Below, in pieces: positions 27,633-35,714 of a stretch of 64,000 nucleotides of DNA. This stretch comes from Lutimonas saemankumensis (lineage in GTDB: Bacteria > Bacteroidota > Bacteroidia > Flavobacteriales > Flavobacteriaceae), in assembly GCF_020171465.1 (NCBI RefSeq), contig NZ_JAIUZR010000004.1, positions 1 to 64,000 on the forward strand. The letters run 5' to 3'. Numbering within the stretch: position 1 is the stretch's first letter; the number at the start of each line of letters is the position of its first letter. A program made the translations under genes and the position numbers. Under the pieces are notes generated by a model. The model was not told the origin of the DNA. It saw nothing but the letters and a program-made list of their open reading frames with translations, and did not search any database.

Positions 27633-28167
27633 CTCATATAGTAAATGATTGCAAACATAATTGAATTAACAAACAATGCATATGATTAAAATCATTCGTT
27701 CAACCTACTTAAAAATGTATGTAAACCTCGCCAAGAACCCCTATAAGATCATTGCTGCTTAATTTTCTCAGCTTTTCTCAATGAGTAAGTCATAGTAGAA
27801 TCCAAGGAATTTCATTCTTATCTCCTTTAAATGCAATACTGTAACCAAAGACCCTTTCAAGCATATTTCTTTCAGGGTCAAAAAAATATTTCCCTTTATA
27901 TATTGAATAAAAGGCATTCCTGAAACTCTGTTTATAATTGTAGTCGGCAAAAGATAGCCTATATTTCCATACTACCATATCTCTTCGGGTGAGAATAATA
28001 TATCGGGCTATCTCATGTCATCGTTAACAAATTAATTCAAGCCACTTGATTGGTTTCTGACCAAGATTCTTTTTAAGATACTCGGTGAAGCCGTAATAAT
28101 AGAATTTTGATTCTAAAAATTGATAAAAATATTACTGAAGAAACCATTATAATTGTAATTTTAGGAT
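27633..28167. other. Long gap at the left border of the accessory segment
   Basis: No intact gene is seen. On the minus strand an open frame from about 28018 to 27790 codes for about 76 residues (includes YNYKQSFRNAFYSIYKGKY and FKGDKNEIPWILL), then hits a stop; another frame continues with FYYDLLIEKS. This looks like the remainder of a decayed gene, but I do not recognise the family. Confidence 0.4.
27790..28018 (-). pseudogene. Possible gene remnant, unknown family
   Basis: Minus-strand open stretch rich in aromatic and basic residues with believable codon use but without a start at its left-hand border, and frame-broken near 27800. It could also be a chance open frame; nothing in it is diagnostic. 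Confidence 0.2.
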
Positions 28168-29031
28168 ATGAAAAAGTTTGAATTTTTAATTATACTGTTA
28201 ATTATATTTTTCTTTGGAATATCAACTGGATACTATAAACATTTCCCCTTTAATTTTGTTTATCTTATCAAATCAAAATTTAACAGTTCAACAACTCCGT
28301 ATAAAAGAAATTATGACATTTCATTATATGATGCTAAAGCAATTGACATCACGAAAAACACAGGTATTTATTTGACATATGGGCAATCAAACTCTACAAA
28401 CCATGGCCAAATAGGTTATGTAGTGAAGAATCAAGTTTATCAATTTTTTAAAGGAATTACTTATATTTATGAAGACCCAGCTTTAGGCGGCACAGGAAAT
28501 AGTGGCTCCGTTTGGGGAATGGTTGGTGATAAGCTGATTAACAAAGGAGTTCATGACAAAGTTATTTTCTCCAGCTGCGGAATGGGTTCGGCTAAAATAG
28601 AAGAGCTTAATAGTGGTGCAAATTTAAAATATCTTATAGAAAACTTCGAATATCAAATGAGAGAGTTTGGAAGAGTTGATGGTATTTTATTCCATCAAGG
28701 GGAATCTAATAACAACAATAATGCGGGAAACGACAATTATTATAATGAATTTGTCAAATTATTAAGTGAATTAAAAAAGAATGGTGTTGATATTCCTATT
28801 TATTTATCAAGAGTTAGTTTTTGTGGAGATCCATCTTCTCATGATGATGAATTAATTAAAAAACAGAATAAAATTATTCGAGACTTTGAAAACGTCTACG
28901 AAGGCCCCAACACAGATTTGCTAAGTGATAAAAAATACCGTCTTCCTGATCGTTGTCATTTCTCAATGCTCGGATATGATATGTTTTCAGATTTGTGGGT
29001 CGAATCATTAATAAACAATAATTTGAAATAA
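28168..29031 (+). CDS. SASA-type carbohydrate acetylesterase, membrane anchored
   Basis: 287-residue protein with an N-terminal hydrophobic anchor (about 5-18) and an extracytoplasmic SGNH-type fold. The sequence carries the sialate-O-acetylesterase (SASA, Pfam 03629) hallmarks: YGQSNSTNHG with nucleophile Ser74, FHQGESNNN with His176, and a C-terminal DRCHF giving the Asp261/His264 dyad. It probably removes or transfers acetyl groups on surface sugars. It is the first gene of an AT-rich block with two more SGNH proteins and an MBOAT acyltransferase. The exact substrate is unknown; sialic acid itself is not implied. Confidence 0.8.
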   Translation: MKKFEFLIILLIIFFFGISTGYYKHFPFNFVYLIKSKFNSSTTPYKRNYDISLYDAKAIDITKNTGIYLTYGQSNSTNHGQIGYVVKNQVYQFFKGITYIYEDPALGGTGNSGSVWGMVGDKLINKGVHDKVIFSSCGMGSAKIEELNSGANLKYLIENFEYQMREFGRVDGILFHQGESNNNNNAGNDNYYNEFVKLLSELKKNGVDIPIYLSRVSFCGDPSSHDDELIKKQNKIIRDFENVYEGPNTDLLSDKKYRLPDRCHFSMLGYDMFSDLWVESLINNNLK

Positions 29032-29213
29032 AAAAATATGAAAAAAACTCAATTATTTAATTCTTCGTTTTTGAAGATTCTAAATAATGTAAGAGCCATA
29101 GACGAAATACGGTAAATATTTTGAGGACTATTTAAGAAAATTATAATACTAATATCGTGATCTGGTTGAATGACCAGAAAGTTAATTAATTTCAATTCAA
29201 GGACGATCTAAAC
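29032..29213. other. Gap with a possible truncated reading frame
   Basis: A 25-codon ATG frame at 29038 (MKKTQLFNSSFLKILNN) ends in a stop; after one base of slip the neighbouring frame continues with GKYFEDYLRKL. This is consistent with a frame-broken N-terminal gene fragment, but too short to assign. Confidence 0.25.
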
Positions 29214-30125
29214 ATGAAGAAATTTATATCCAAATTAACCATGATTTCTCTTCCTTTTATTATCGTTCCAATTATTTTTATTGTTCGTTTTGGATACCCT
29301 CCCCCAAAATTATCATCAAGTTTATCTTTCAATGCCAAAATACTCTTTATTAAAGAAAACCATTTACAAAGCGAAATAGATGTTTTAGCCATAGGGTCTT
29401 CAATGAGTTTGAATAATTTACATACTGAAACATTGAAAAATAAATTTGATAATAAATTTCTGAATATTTCTTCGTGGGGCCAGAATATCGAAGAAGATTT
29501 TAGATTAATAAAAATCTTTGACAGTCATTACAAACCAAGGATAATAATAATTAACAGTGGATACATGGATTTCAAAAATAATTCCAAATCAATAGATTAT
29601 AACTTGGTCGAAAACTATTTATTTGAAAATGGAAATTTAGTTTATAGAAATATTAATTTAAAATATTTAATTAAAGAATCAAAAGATTATTTCCTCAAAA
29701 AGAAGGATACCCTGAACTATACGAGTTTAACATTTGATGATTGTGGCGGAATAAACCTTCAAAAAAGTAATTTTAATATAGATCCCAAACGCTGGGAAGG
29801 TATTGACATCAAGAATCTTCAGCTAAATATAAATCAATATAATTATCTTGATAGTATTTCTCAATATTGTATGAAAAAAAATATTAAGCTAGTTTTTATC
29901 CAAAACCCCTTTCGGAAAAATTATTACTTAAATTTAGATGATCAGGCATTAAATCTTTTAGGGACTCATATAAATAAAATTAAATCGATATTGAATAAAA
30001 GGAACCAGTTATTCATCAACCCTAAGTTCACTTTTTGGGAAGATAGTTTATTTATAGATTATTCTCATTTTAGCAAAGAAGGATCAAAATATTATACTGA
30101 ATACTGTTTGAACAAAATTAATTAA
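29214..30125 (+). CDS. Membrane-anchored SGNH-like hydrolase/transferase (1)
   Basis: 303 residues: an N-terminal hydrophobic anchor (about 8-25) and a domain outside the membrane. A Gly-Ser-Ser motif (61-63) stands at the end of strand 1 in DVLAIGSSMSLNN, and a C-terminal DYSHFSKEG gives Asp282 and His285, matching the GDS-like nucleophile and DxxH dyad of DltD/AlgX-type proteins that work with MBOAT acyltransferases. I cannot assign the acceptor. The same layout recurs in the gene at 32885, so the locus has two such partners. Translation is AT-rich (Asn, Lys, Ile). Confidence 0.75.
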   Translation: MKKFISKLTMISLPFIIVPIIFIVRFGYPPPKLSSSLSFNAKILFIKENHLQSEIDVLAIGSSMSLNNLHTETLKNKFDNKFLNISSWGQNIEEDFRLIKIFDSHYKPRIIIINSGYMDFKNNSKSIDYNLVENYLFENGNLVYRNINLKYLIKESKDYFLKKKDTLNYTSLTFDDCGGINLQKSNFNIDPKRWEGIDIKNLQLNINQYNYLDSISQYCMKKNIKLVFIQNPFRKNYYLNLDDQALNLLGTHINKIKSILNKRNQLFINPKFTFWEDSLFIDYSHFSKEGSKYYTEYCLNKIN

Positions 30126-30201
30126 ACATCAACTATTTTTGAGTTGACTAATCTTAAAATTCGAACAAAATCAGTTAATCCTTAATAAGCAAGAAAAATA
30201 T

Positions 30202-30963
30202 ATGCGAATAATTAACATTCTCTGGACTGGTGGATGGGATTCAACATACAGAGTCTTAAGCCTAATAGATAAAAAAGTCACAATTCAACCCTATTATCTT
30301 AAAGACAATAGAAAGTCAGAAGGACTTGAGCTAAAAGCCATTGAAACAATTACAGAACAGATTAGGAATCATCCTCGGACAAAATGTAACCTTTTAAAAC
30401 TCGTTACCATATATGTTTCAGACATTGCTAAGGACAAAGAAATAACAAATTCTTATGTCAATATATTGAAATCTGATTTCTATGGTAGTCAATATGAATG
30501 GTTAGCAAGATTTGCAAAGACTGTTGAAAATTTAGAATTAACTATTCATCAAGAAGATAAAGCATTTTCAATTATTAAAAAATATGGTGAAATAAAAAAA
30601 ACACATGATGAATTATATTTTCGATTTTATGTGTTGGACAAAGAAAAGTCATCCGAAGACCTAATCAAGGTTTTTGGGAATTATCGATTCCCAATATTGG
30701 ATTCTAGTAAATTGAAAATGAAATTATGGGCGGAAAGTATGGGACTACTTGATATTATGAATATGACTTGGTTCTGTCATCACCCAAAAAATAACGCCCC
30801 TTGTGGAGTATGCAATCCTTGTATTTACACTATAGAAGAAGGATTGATATATCGATTTAGTAAACGTGCATTACGTCGTTATAGAATTTATAAGATTATA
30901 AGGCCTCTAAAGCAATCATATTTTTACAGATATGCAAGAATGATTTACAAAAAAATCAGATAA
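30202..30963 (+). CDS. QueC-like PP-loop ATPase in a surface-glycan locus
   Basis: 253-residue cytosolic enzyme of the adenine-nucleotide alpha-hydrolase (PP-loop) class. The PP-loop is TGGWDST (9-15), matching the SGGxDST of QueC (7-cyano-7-deazaguanine synthase). Near the end Cys192, Cys201, Cys204 and Cys207 are spaced C-x8-C-x2-C-x2-C, the spacing of the QueC zinc site. The C-terminus (219-253) is strongly basic with aromatic residues, unlike QueC. No queC, queD, queE or queF neighbour is present; the neighbours are SGNH proteins and an MBOAT. QueC should adenylate a carboxylate and form a nitrile or amide, so a related adenylation or amidation of a sugar or peptide is possible. Function is not known. 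Confidence 0.7.
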   Translation: MRIINILWTGGWDSTYRVLSLIDKKVTIQPYYLKDNRKSEGLELKAIETITEQIRNHPRTKCNLLKLVTIYVSDIAKDKEITNSYVNILKSDFYGSQYEWLARFAKTVENLELTIHQEDKAFSIIKKYGEIKKTHDELYFRFYVLDKEKSSEDLIKVFGNYRFPILDSSKLKMKLWAESMGLLDIMNMTWFCHHPKNNAPCGVCNPCIYTIEEGLIYRFSKRALRRYRIYKIIRPLKQSYFYRYARMIYKKIR

Positions 30964-31431
30964 TATGGATTACAGCAACTAAAATTCGTCCTTAAAACAT
31001 TGAGGCAGAAGTGTTTATTTTAGCTTCAGTTCTGAAACTAAAATCGTTATAACTTGAGAAAGAGTTAGCACCATAGTTTGCTGCGAATTGATACTTCCGA
31101 CCGTTCCGCTACAGCTATTAAAAATTACATGAAAAACACATATCAAATTATTCCAAAATTTCTAAGGTTTTGGTATATGGAAAAAAGATAATTTAGTAAT
31201 ATTGAATTCAGAAATGTATTAACTATTGATATTGGGTTGTGTAAAGAAATGAATAGAACTTATAAACAACTTAAAGAAAAGATGAGAATTTTTCAAAGCC
31301 AGTCTTTATTGGAGAGGTTCGTGGTGATGCGCTCCAATCTTTTAAGTAACTGATGTGAATCAAGTTAAAAAATTTAAATTGCAATTAGTCAAAATGAGTG
31401 TAATAAGTTAACATAATAAATAAAAGAATAA
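30964..31431. other. Gap of 468 bases with short broken frames
   Basis: No intact gene. Short frames start at about 31131 (MKNTYQIIPKFLRFWYMEKR, then stop) and 31251 (34 codons, MNRTYKQLKEKMRIF). On the minus strand about 31,100-31,040 a stretch reads GSINSQQTMVLTLSQVITI before a stop. These look like scraps of former genes. No tRNA or clear hairpin is seen. Confidence 0.35.
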
Positions 31432-32880
31432 ATGCTTTTTAACTCTATTGATTTTGCGATTTTCTTACCAATCGTTTTTATTCTCTATTGGTTTGTTACA
31501 AACAAAAACTTGAAACTGCAAAACTTACTCATTGTTGCAGCAAGTTACTTGTTTTACGGTTGGTGGGATTGGAGATTTCTTTCATTGATTTTGTTCAGTA
31601 CAATAGTTGATTACACCGTTGGACAAAAACTGAGAAATGAAGAAAATAAAATTAAAAGAAAAGCTTTATTATGGTCGAGTATTTTGGTCAATCTTGGATT
31701 TTTGGGTTTTTTCAAATACTACAATTTCTTCCTTGACAACTTTATAACTGCATTTTTATTTTTTGGGCAAGAAATTCAAGGTAATTCTCTAAATATCATT
31801 TTGCCTGTCGGGATAAGCTTTTATACTTTCCAGACCTTAAGTTACACGATTGACGTTTACAAAAGAAAACTTGAGCCGACAAAGGACTTTATAGCATTCT
31901 CAGCATTTGTGAGTTTCTTTCCTCAATTGGTTGCCGGACCAATTGAAAGGGCGACACATTTACTTCCTCAATTTTACAAAAAACGAATTTTCGATTATTC
32001 AAAAGCTGTTGACGGAATGCGTCAAATACTTTGGGGATTATTCAAGAAAATAGTAATTGCAGACAATTGTGCTGAATACGCAAATCAAATTTTTAATAAC
32101 TCGGCAGATATGAACGGTAGCACTCTTATCTTAGGGGCTTTATTCTTTTCATTTCAAATTTACGGAGATTTTTCAGGGTATTCAGACATCGCAATCGGAA
32201 CTTCTAGGCTTTTTGGATTTGATTTAATGCGAAACTTCAACTTTCCTTATTTTTCAAGAGATATTGCCGAATTTTGGAGACGATGGCATATTTCACTTTC
32301 CACATGGTTTCGAGATTACTTGTACATTCCTTTAGGTGGCAGCAGAGGTGGAACCTGGATGAAAGTTAGAAACACATTTATCATTTTTATCGTAAGTGGT
32401 TTCTGGCATGGAGCAAATTGGACTTTTATTATTTGGGGCGTATTAAATGCAATATACTTTATGCCGTTATTATTGACCAACAAGAACCGAAACAATCTAG
32501 AAATAGTAGCCCAAGGAAAGTTATTTCCAAGCCTAAAAGAACTTTCTTTGATGCTGATGACTTTTGGGTTGACCCTAATTGCATGGATATTTTTTAGAGC
32601 AGAAAATGTAGATCACGCTTTCAGCTATATTTCAGAGATTTTATCTCCATCTCTATTTGAAATTCCAAAATTATCAGAAATGAGAAAATTCTTAATTACC
32701 ATTTTTATAACTTTTATCTTCGTTTTAATTGAATGGGTCGGTCGAGAACAACAATTTGCAATCCAGAATTTAGGGATTAGGTGGAAACGCCCTATAAGAT
32801 ACGCGATGTATTATGCCATAATGATTGCAATATTTTGGTTTAGCGGGAATGAACAACAATTTATTTATTTTCAATTTTAA
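31432..32880 (+). CDS. MBOAT family O-acyltransferase (AlgI-like)
   Basis: 482-residue multi-pass membrane protein with about 11 helices. It carries the AlgI/DltB signature: FRDYLYIPLGGSR (about 293-305) and the near-invariant His326 in SGFWHGANWTF, with a second conserved His286 in FWRRWHISLS. Such enzymes move acyl groups, often acetyl, across the membrane onto a polysaccharide or teichoic-like acceptor, with SGNH partners. The next gene, an SGNH protein, starts 4 bases after its stop, the usual pairing. The acceptor cannot be read from sequence; no alginate genes are present. Confidence 0.9.
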   Translation: MLFNSIDFAIFLPIVFILYWFVTNKNLKLQNLLIVAASYLFYGWWDWRFLSLILFSTIVDYTVGQKLRNEENKIKRKALLWSSILVNLGFLGFFKYYNFFLDNFITAFLFFGQEIQGNSLNIILPVGISFYTFQTLSYTIDVYKRKLEPTKDFIAFSAFVSFFPQLVAGPIERATHLLPQFYKKRIFDYSKAVDGMRQILWGLFKKIVIADNCAEYANQIFNNSADMNGSTLILGALFFSFQIYGDFSGYSDIAIGTSRLFGFDLMRNFNFPYFSRDIAEFWRRWHISLSTWFRDYLYIPLGGSRGGTWMKVRNTFIIFIVSGFWHGANWTFIIWGVLNAIYFMPLLLTNKNRNNLEIVAQGKLFPSLKELSLMLMTFGLTLIAWIFFRAENVDHAFSYISEILSPSLFEIPKLSEMRKFLITIFITFIFVLIEWVGREQQFAIQNLGIRWKRPIRYAMYYAIMIAIFWFSGNEQQFIYFQF

Positions 32881-32884
32881 TGCT

Positions 32885-33847
32885 ATGAAAAAGTTCCTGT
32901 TTAGAGCAATTTCTTTTTTTTTTCCAGTGGCTCTCCTATTTGTAATAGTCGAACTTACCGTTCGAAATAACACGTTTAAAGCAAAAGCTGATTATATAAA
33001 GAAAAATAAAGAGAATATTGAAGTAATGATTCTGGGTTCTTCTCATAATTGGAGAGCCGTTAATCCAAAGTACCTTAGTTTTAAAACTGCTCCATTAGCC
33101 CACGGAGGTAGTGCAATCAATATAGACTTGATTTTGATGGAAAAATATTTAGAATTGATCCCAAATTTGAAGTTTGTGATTTTAGAACTTGGTTACCACA
33201 ATTTAGAAGATTATAGAGATAGGAATTGGAATAAAAATCATCTTTTCCATATATATTATGGCATTAACAATTATGATAAGCAGCCTCCCTTAATAGATAA
33301 TTTTTTGTTAGCAGTGAATCCTCGTCAATATATAAAAAGATTCATTCTACCAATAAAAAATCAACAGTTTGGGCGATATAATGAATATGGTTTTATTACA
33401 GACGGTCCAAAGTCGGACAATATGTTTGAGGGTGTCATGTACGATAGCTTACAGATTAAAAGATTAGCAAATAACTACTTGGAAAATAAGCATAAAAGAG
33501 TATCAGATCAATACTATTTAGAGAACACGATGAAATTGAAGAAGATGGTTACGCAATGTTTAAAAAATAACATATCAGTTATCTTCCTTTCGCCACCAAA
33601 ACATTACACATATAATGATGAAATGTTATTTGATAAATTAGGAAGAAAAGACAAATTTCTGCAATCGTATCATAATTACGAAAATGTTTATATCTGGAAT
33701 TTTGAGGAAACATATGAATATCAATCTGAGATGTTTCTGGATCCGGACCATCTAAATCCAAAAGGGGCTAAAATATTTTCAATTAAATTAGATTCTCTTC
33801 TTTGTGATCTATTAAACACGAATTCACATCAAAGGCTGAAACGGTAA
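32885..33847 (+). CDS. Membrane-anchored SGNH-like hydrolase/transferase (2)
   Basis: 320 residues after choosing ATG 32885 (MKKFLFRAISFFFPVALL), which gives an N-terminal anchor; a longer frame from 32825 would overlap the MBOAT gene. Strand 1 ends VMILGSSHNWRAVN with the Gly-Ser-Ser at 51-53, and the C-terminal DPDHLNPKG carries Asp286 and His289. This is the DltD/AlgJ-type extracytoplasmic partner of the MBOAT encoded just upstream, and they probably act as an acyl-transfer pair. It is the last intact gene of the AT-rich segment. Confidence 0.8.
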   Translation: MKKFLFRAISFFFPVALLFVIVELTVRNNTFKAKADYIKKNKENIEVMILGSSHNWRAVNPKYLSFKTAPLAHGGSAINIDLILMEKYLELIPNLKFVILELGYHNLEDYRDRNWNKNHLFHIYYGINNYDKQPPLIDNFLLAVNPRQYIKRFILPIKNQQFGRYNEYGFITDGPKSDNMFEGVMYDSLQIKRLANNYLENKHKRVSDQYYLENTMKLKKMVTQCLKNNISVIFLSPPKHYTYNDEMLFDKLGRKDKFLQSYHNYENVYIWNFEETYEYQSEMFLDPDHLNPKGAKIFSIKLDSLLCDLLNTNSHQRLKR

Positions 33848-34448
33848 TAGCTCTTTTTTGTGGCGACTACCAATATTTACTGCTCAATACTTCAATATTC
33901 AGAACTTGAGTTAATTTTTTATAATGTCTTTCAAGAAACCTAAAACCAATGATAAATCTTCAGAAGAATCAGACAAACTTTAATTTCAGAAGGTAAAACT
34001 GTTAAATACTTCAAATAAGCAAACGAAAAATTACCCTTAAAGTTCATGGGATACTCATTACCTATTTATTAACAACTGGAATGAAAATTGAAAGAACAAC
34101 ATTCTAAAAACTTATTGCTCTTGATTTGTTGATCTTTATTTTTTTTCGTTTAAACAATCAATTTCTTTTTGATTTTTATCTAATCTAACATTGAAATTTG
34201 AATTCAGTGTATCGCTTAATAAATCCGTTCTGATTTCCTCAAAGAAACTTATTTATGTTTGTTTTATTTTACAAATTCATGCCAATTATTGATCTAAAGC
34301 GGAATGAGTACTACTACAGCCATAAGAACTATATCCCCAGGTATATCGAAAGTATTTGAAGAACTTATTATTCTAAGCTAGCCCAGCTTATTTTAAGGAA
34401 AAAGGGGAGCATATGGTAAGTTTGATAACTAATATAGCCAGTGGTTAA

Positions 34449-34619
34449 TTCACTTTACTCATTAAGGGGAACGGTATCAAATCACTTCCGAAAGGGATAG
34501 ATTATTTATCGAGATATTCATTCCGTTATCTTCTCAGAAGTGAGCAGTGGATACGGAAAATAGCAAGCTGGGTTATGGTAAAGGAAAACCCGAATGATTT
34601 TCATCAAACGGGTTCATAA
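34449..34619 (+). pseudogene. Possible decayed ORF, unknown family
   Basis: Fifty-six codons open between two stops, with a plausible amino-acid composition (includes KGIDYLSRYSFRYLL and WVMVKENPNDFHQTG) and no start codon at the beginning. It may be the core of a gene whose ends have been lost. A chance open frame is not excluded. Confidence 0.2.
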
Positions 34620-34703
34620 ATTGGAATTTGTTTAGTATGCGCTCATTTCATCATCCCCTCAGAAAACGAATAAGCTGCGCAAAGATAGTGATAATTAATT
34701 AAT

Positions 34704-34731
34704 AAAAAACCCCATGTCAAAAAACACGGGG
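34704..34731 (-). terminator. Minus-strand terminator in the non-coding region
   Basis: On the minus strand CCCCGTGT, a TTTTTG loop, then ACATGGGG (one G-U pair) is followed by TTTTTTATT. It lies about 400 bases downstream of tRNA-Arg and could end a read-through transcript or an unannotated RNA. Confidence 0.5.
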
Positions 34732-35040
34732 CCGCTTTCAATTTAAAAAGCTAAATTGAGGGGATTAATCATTAACTAATTAATCCATAGCACTTTATAA
34801 ACGTTTTTTTGAAAGTTTTATTATTGAAATATCCTGCTGTCTCAAAAAGAATGAGTTCGGTCCAAGCTAAAACAGGATTGCCTGTGGCATCCTGACAAAG
34901 CTATGATTCGAAATTCAATGCGCCGCAAAATCAAAAAATTAAGCTGTGGATATAAAAATCTTCAGGAGTAATCCGAGGATTATTCACATGATCCTTAAAT
35001 GCTCCGAATTCCGAAAAGAAATCGCTCTCCTTCGTCGAAT

Positions 35041-35101
35041 GGGCTTTTTGTTTATTGTTATCGTTCAATTTAAAATTGACTCAGCACCAAACAAAAAGCC
35101 C
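35041..35101. repeat. 13-bp inverted repeat next to tRNA-Arg
   Basis: GGGCTTTTTGTTT (35041-35053) and AAACAAAAAGCCC (35089-35101) are exact inverted copies 35 bases apart. The right arm overlaps the tRNA terminator. The arms could form a larger alternative hairpin. There is no transposase gene to go with it, so I do not call it a mobile element. Confidence 0.5.
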
Positions 35102-35121
35102 AGCATTCCGCTGAGCTTTCT
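35089..35121 (-). terminator. Terminator of tRNA-Arg
   Basis: On the minus strand, directly after the tRNA, AGCTCAGC and GCTGGGCT (one G-U pair) enclose GGAAT and are followed by TTTTTG. It fits a tRNA transcription terminator. Confidence 0.65.
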
Positions 35122-35129
35122 TTTCTTAG

Positions 35130-35203
35130 TGACCCCGGCAGGATTCAAACCTGCAACCCTCAGAGCCGAAATCTGATATTCTATTCAGTTGAACTACGGG
35201 GCC
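35130..35203 (-). tRNA. tRNA-Arg (anticodon UCG)
   Basis: Full cloverleaf on the minus strand, 74 bases. Acceptor stem GGCCCCG pairs with CGGGGTC (one G-U); D stem GTTC/GAAT; anticodon stem TCAGA/TCTGA around loop TTTCGGC, giving anticodon TCG; T stem GCAGG/CCTGC with loop TTTGAAT; discriminator A. It reads CGA (and by wobble other CGN) codons. It borders the AT-rich accessory segment at its 3' side, where integrating elements often insert, but I found no second copy of its 3' end. Confidence 0.93.
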
Positions 35204-35214
35204 TGTAAATATGA

Positions 35215-35661
35215 TTAGCTGAGTAGTTGTTTTACGATTGTAGAAATCGCTTTGCCATCAGCCTTTCCAGCAAGTTGTTTGGAAGCTATTCCCATAACTT
35301 TTCCCATATCCCTCATTGAGCTGGCTCCGGTCTGAGAAATAATTTCATTGATCGCAGAAGTCAATTCTTCTTCATTTATTTGTTCCGGAAGAAACTGCTC
35401 CAATATTTTTGCCTGGGCGAGTTCAGGTTCAGCAAGGTCATTCCTGTCTTGTTCCTGAAAAATAGCAGCACTGTCTTTTCTTTGCTTCACTAGTTTCTGA
35501 ACAATTTTGATCTCATCCTCCGATGAAAGATCCACGTTGCTTCCACTTGTGTTAGCCAAAAGAAAAGCAGATTTTAATGCTCTTAATGCCTCCAGCGCCA
35601 CAGTATCTTTCGATTTCATAGCAGCCTTCATCTGTTCCATAACCTGGGCCTGTACACTCAT
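35215..35661 (-). CDS. GatB/YqeY domain protein
   Basis: 148-residue cytosolic helical protein of the YqeY family, related to the C-terminal tRNA-binding domain of GatB. The opening (VMEQMKAAMKSKDTVALEALRALKSA) and the ending GKADGKAISTIVKQLL are typical. Family members may assist tRNA-dependent amidation, but single-domain YqeY has no firmly known function. It lies 11 bases upstream of tRNA-Arg on the same strand and 53 bases after recX. A minus-strand TATATTTG (35690-35683) lies about 20 bases upstream and may give it its own promoter. Confidence 0.9.
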   Translation of the reverse strand: MSVQAQVMEQMKAAMKSKDTVALEALRALKSAFLLANTSGSNVDLSSEDEIKIVQKLVKQRKDSAAIFQEQDRNDLAEPELAQAKILEQFLPEQINEEELTSAINEIISQTGASSMRDMGKVMGIASKQLAGKADGKAISTIVKQLLS

Positions 35662-35714
35662 ACTAATTCATTTTTAGGGCAACAAATATACTAAAAACAT
35701 TCAGCCTAAATTAG

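Larger units (their letters stand above)
33848..35088. other. 1.2-kb non-coding region, possible gene graveyard
   Basis: No intact gene. A plus-strand open run from 34449 to 34619 (GNGIKSLPKGIDYLSRYSF and RSEQWIRKIASWVMVKENP) has coding-like composition but lacks a start and is flanked by stops. A minus-strand TATCTTTG element lies at 34687-34680 and a minus-strand terminator at 34731-34708. An open frame from 34946 that ends in the tRNA is not real. The region joins the acyltransferase genes to tRNA-Arg. Confidence 0.45.

Noticed and set aside
30202-30963. Complete Qat or CBASS defence operon around the QueC-like gene.
   Set aside because: No cyclase, effector, QatA/B/D-like ATPase or nuclease is present next to it.
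34946-35176. 76-codon plus-strand frame ending in ...VTPAGFKPATLRAEI.
   Set aside because: Its last part is the antisense of tRNA-Arg; this is a well-known artefact of reading a tRNA as protein.
28000-35200. Insertion sequence or prophage in the accessory segment.
   Set aside because: No transposase, integrase or phage gene was seen, and no direct repeat flanking the segment was found by eye.
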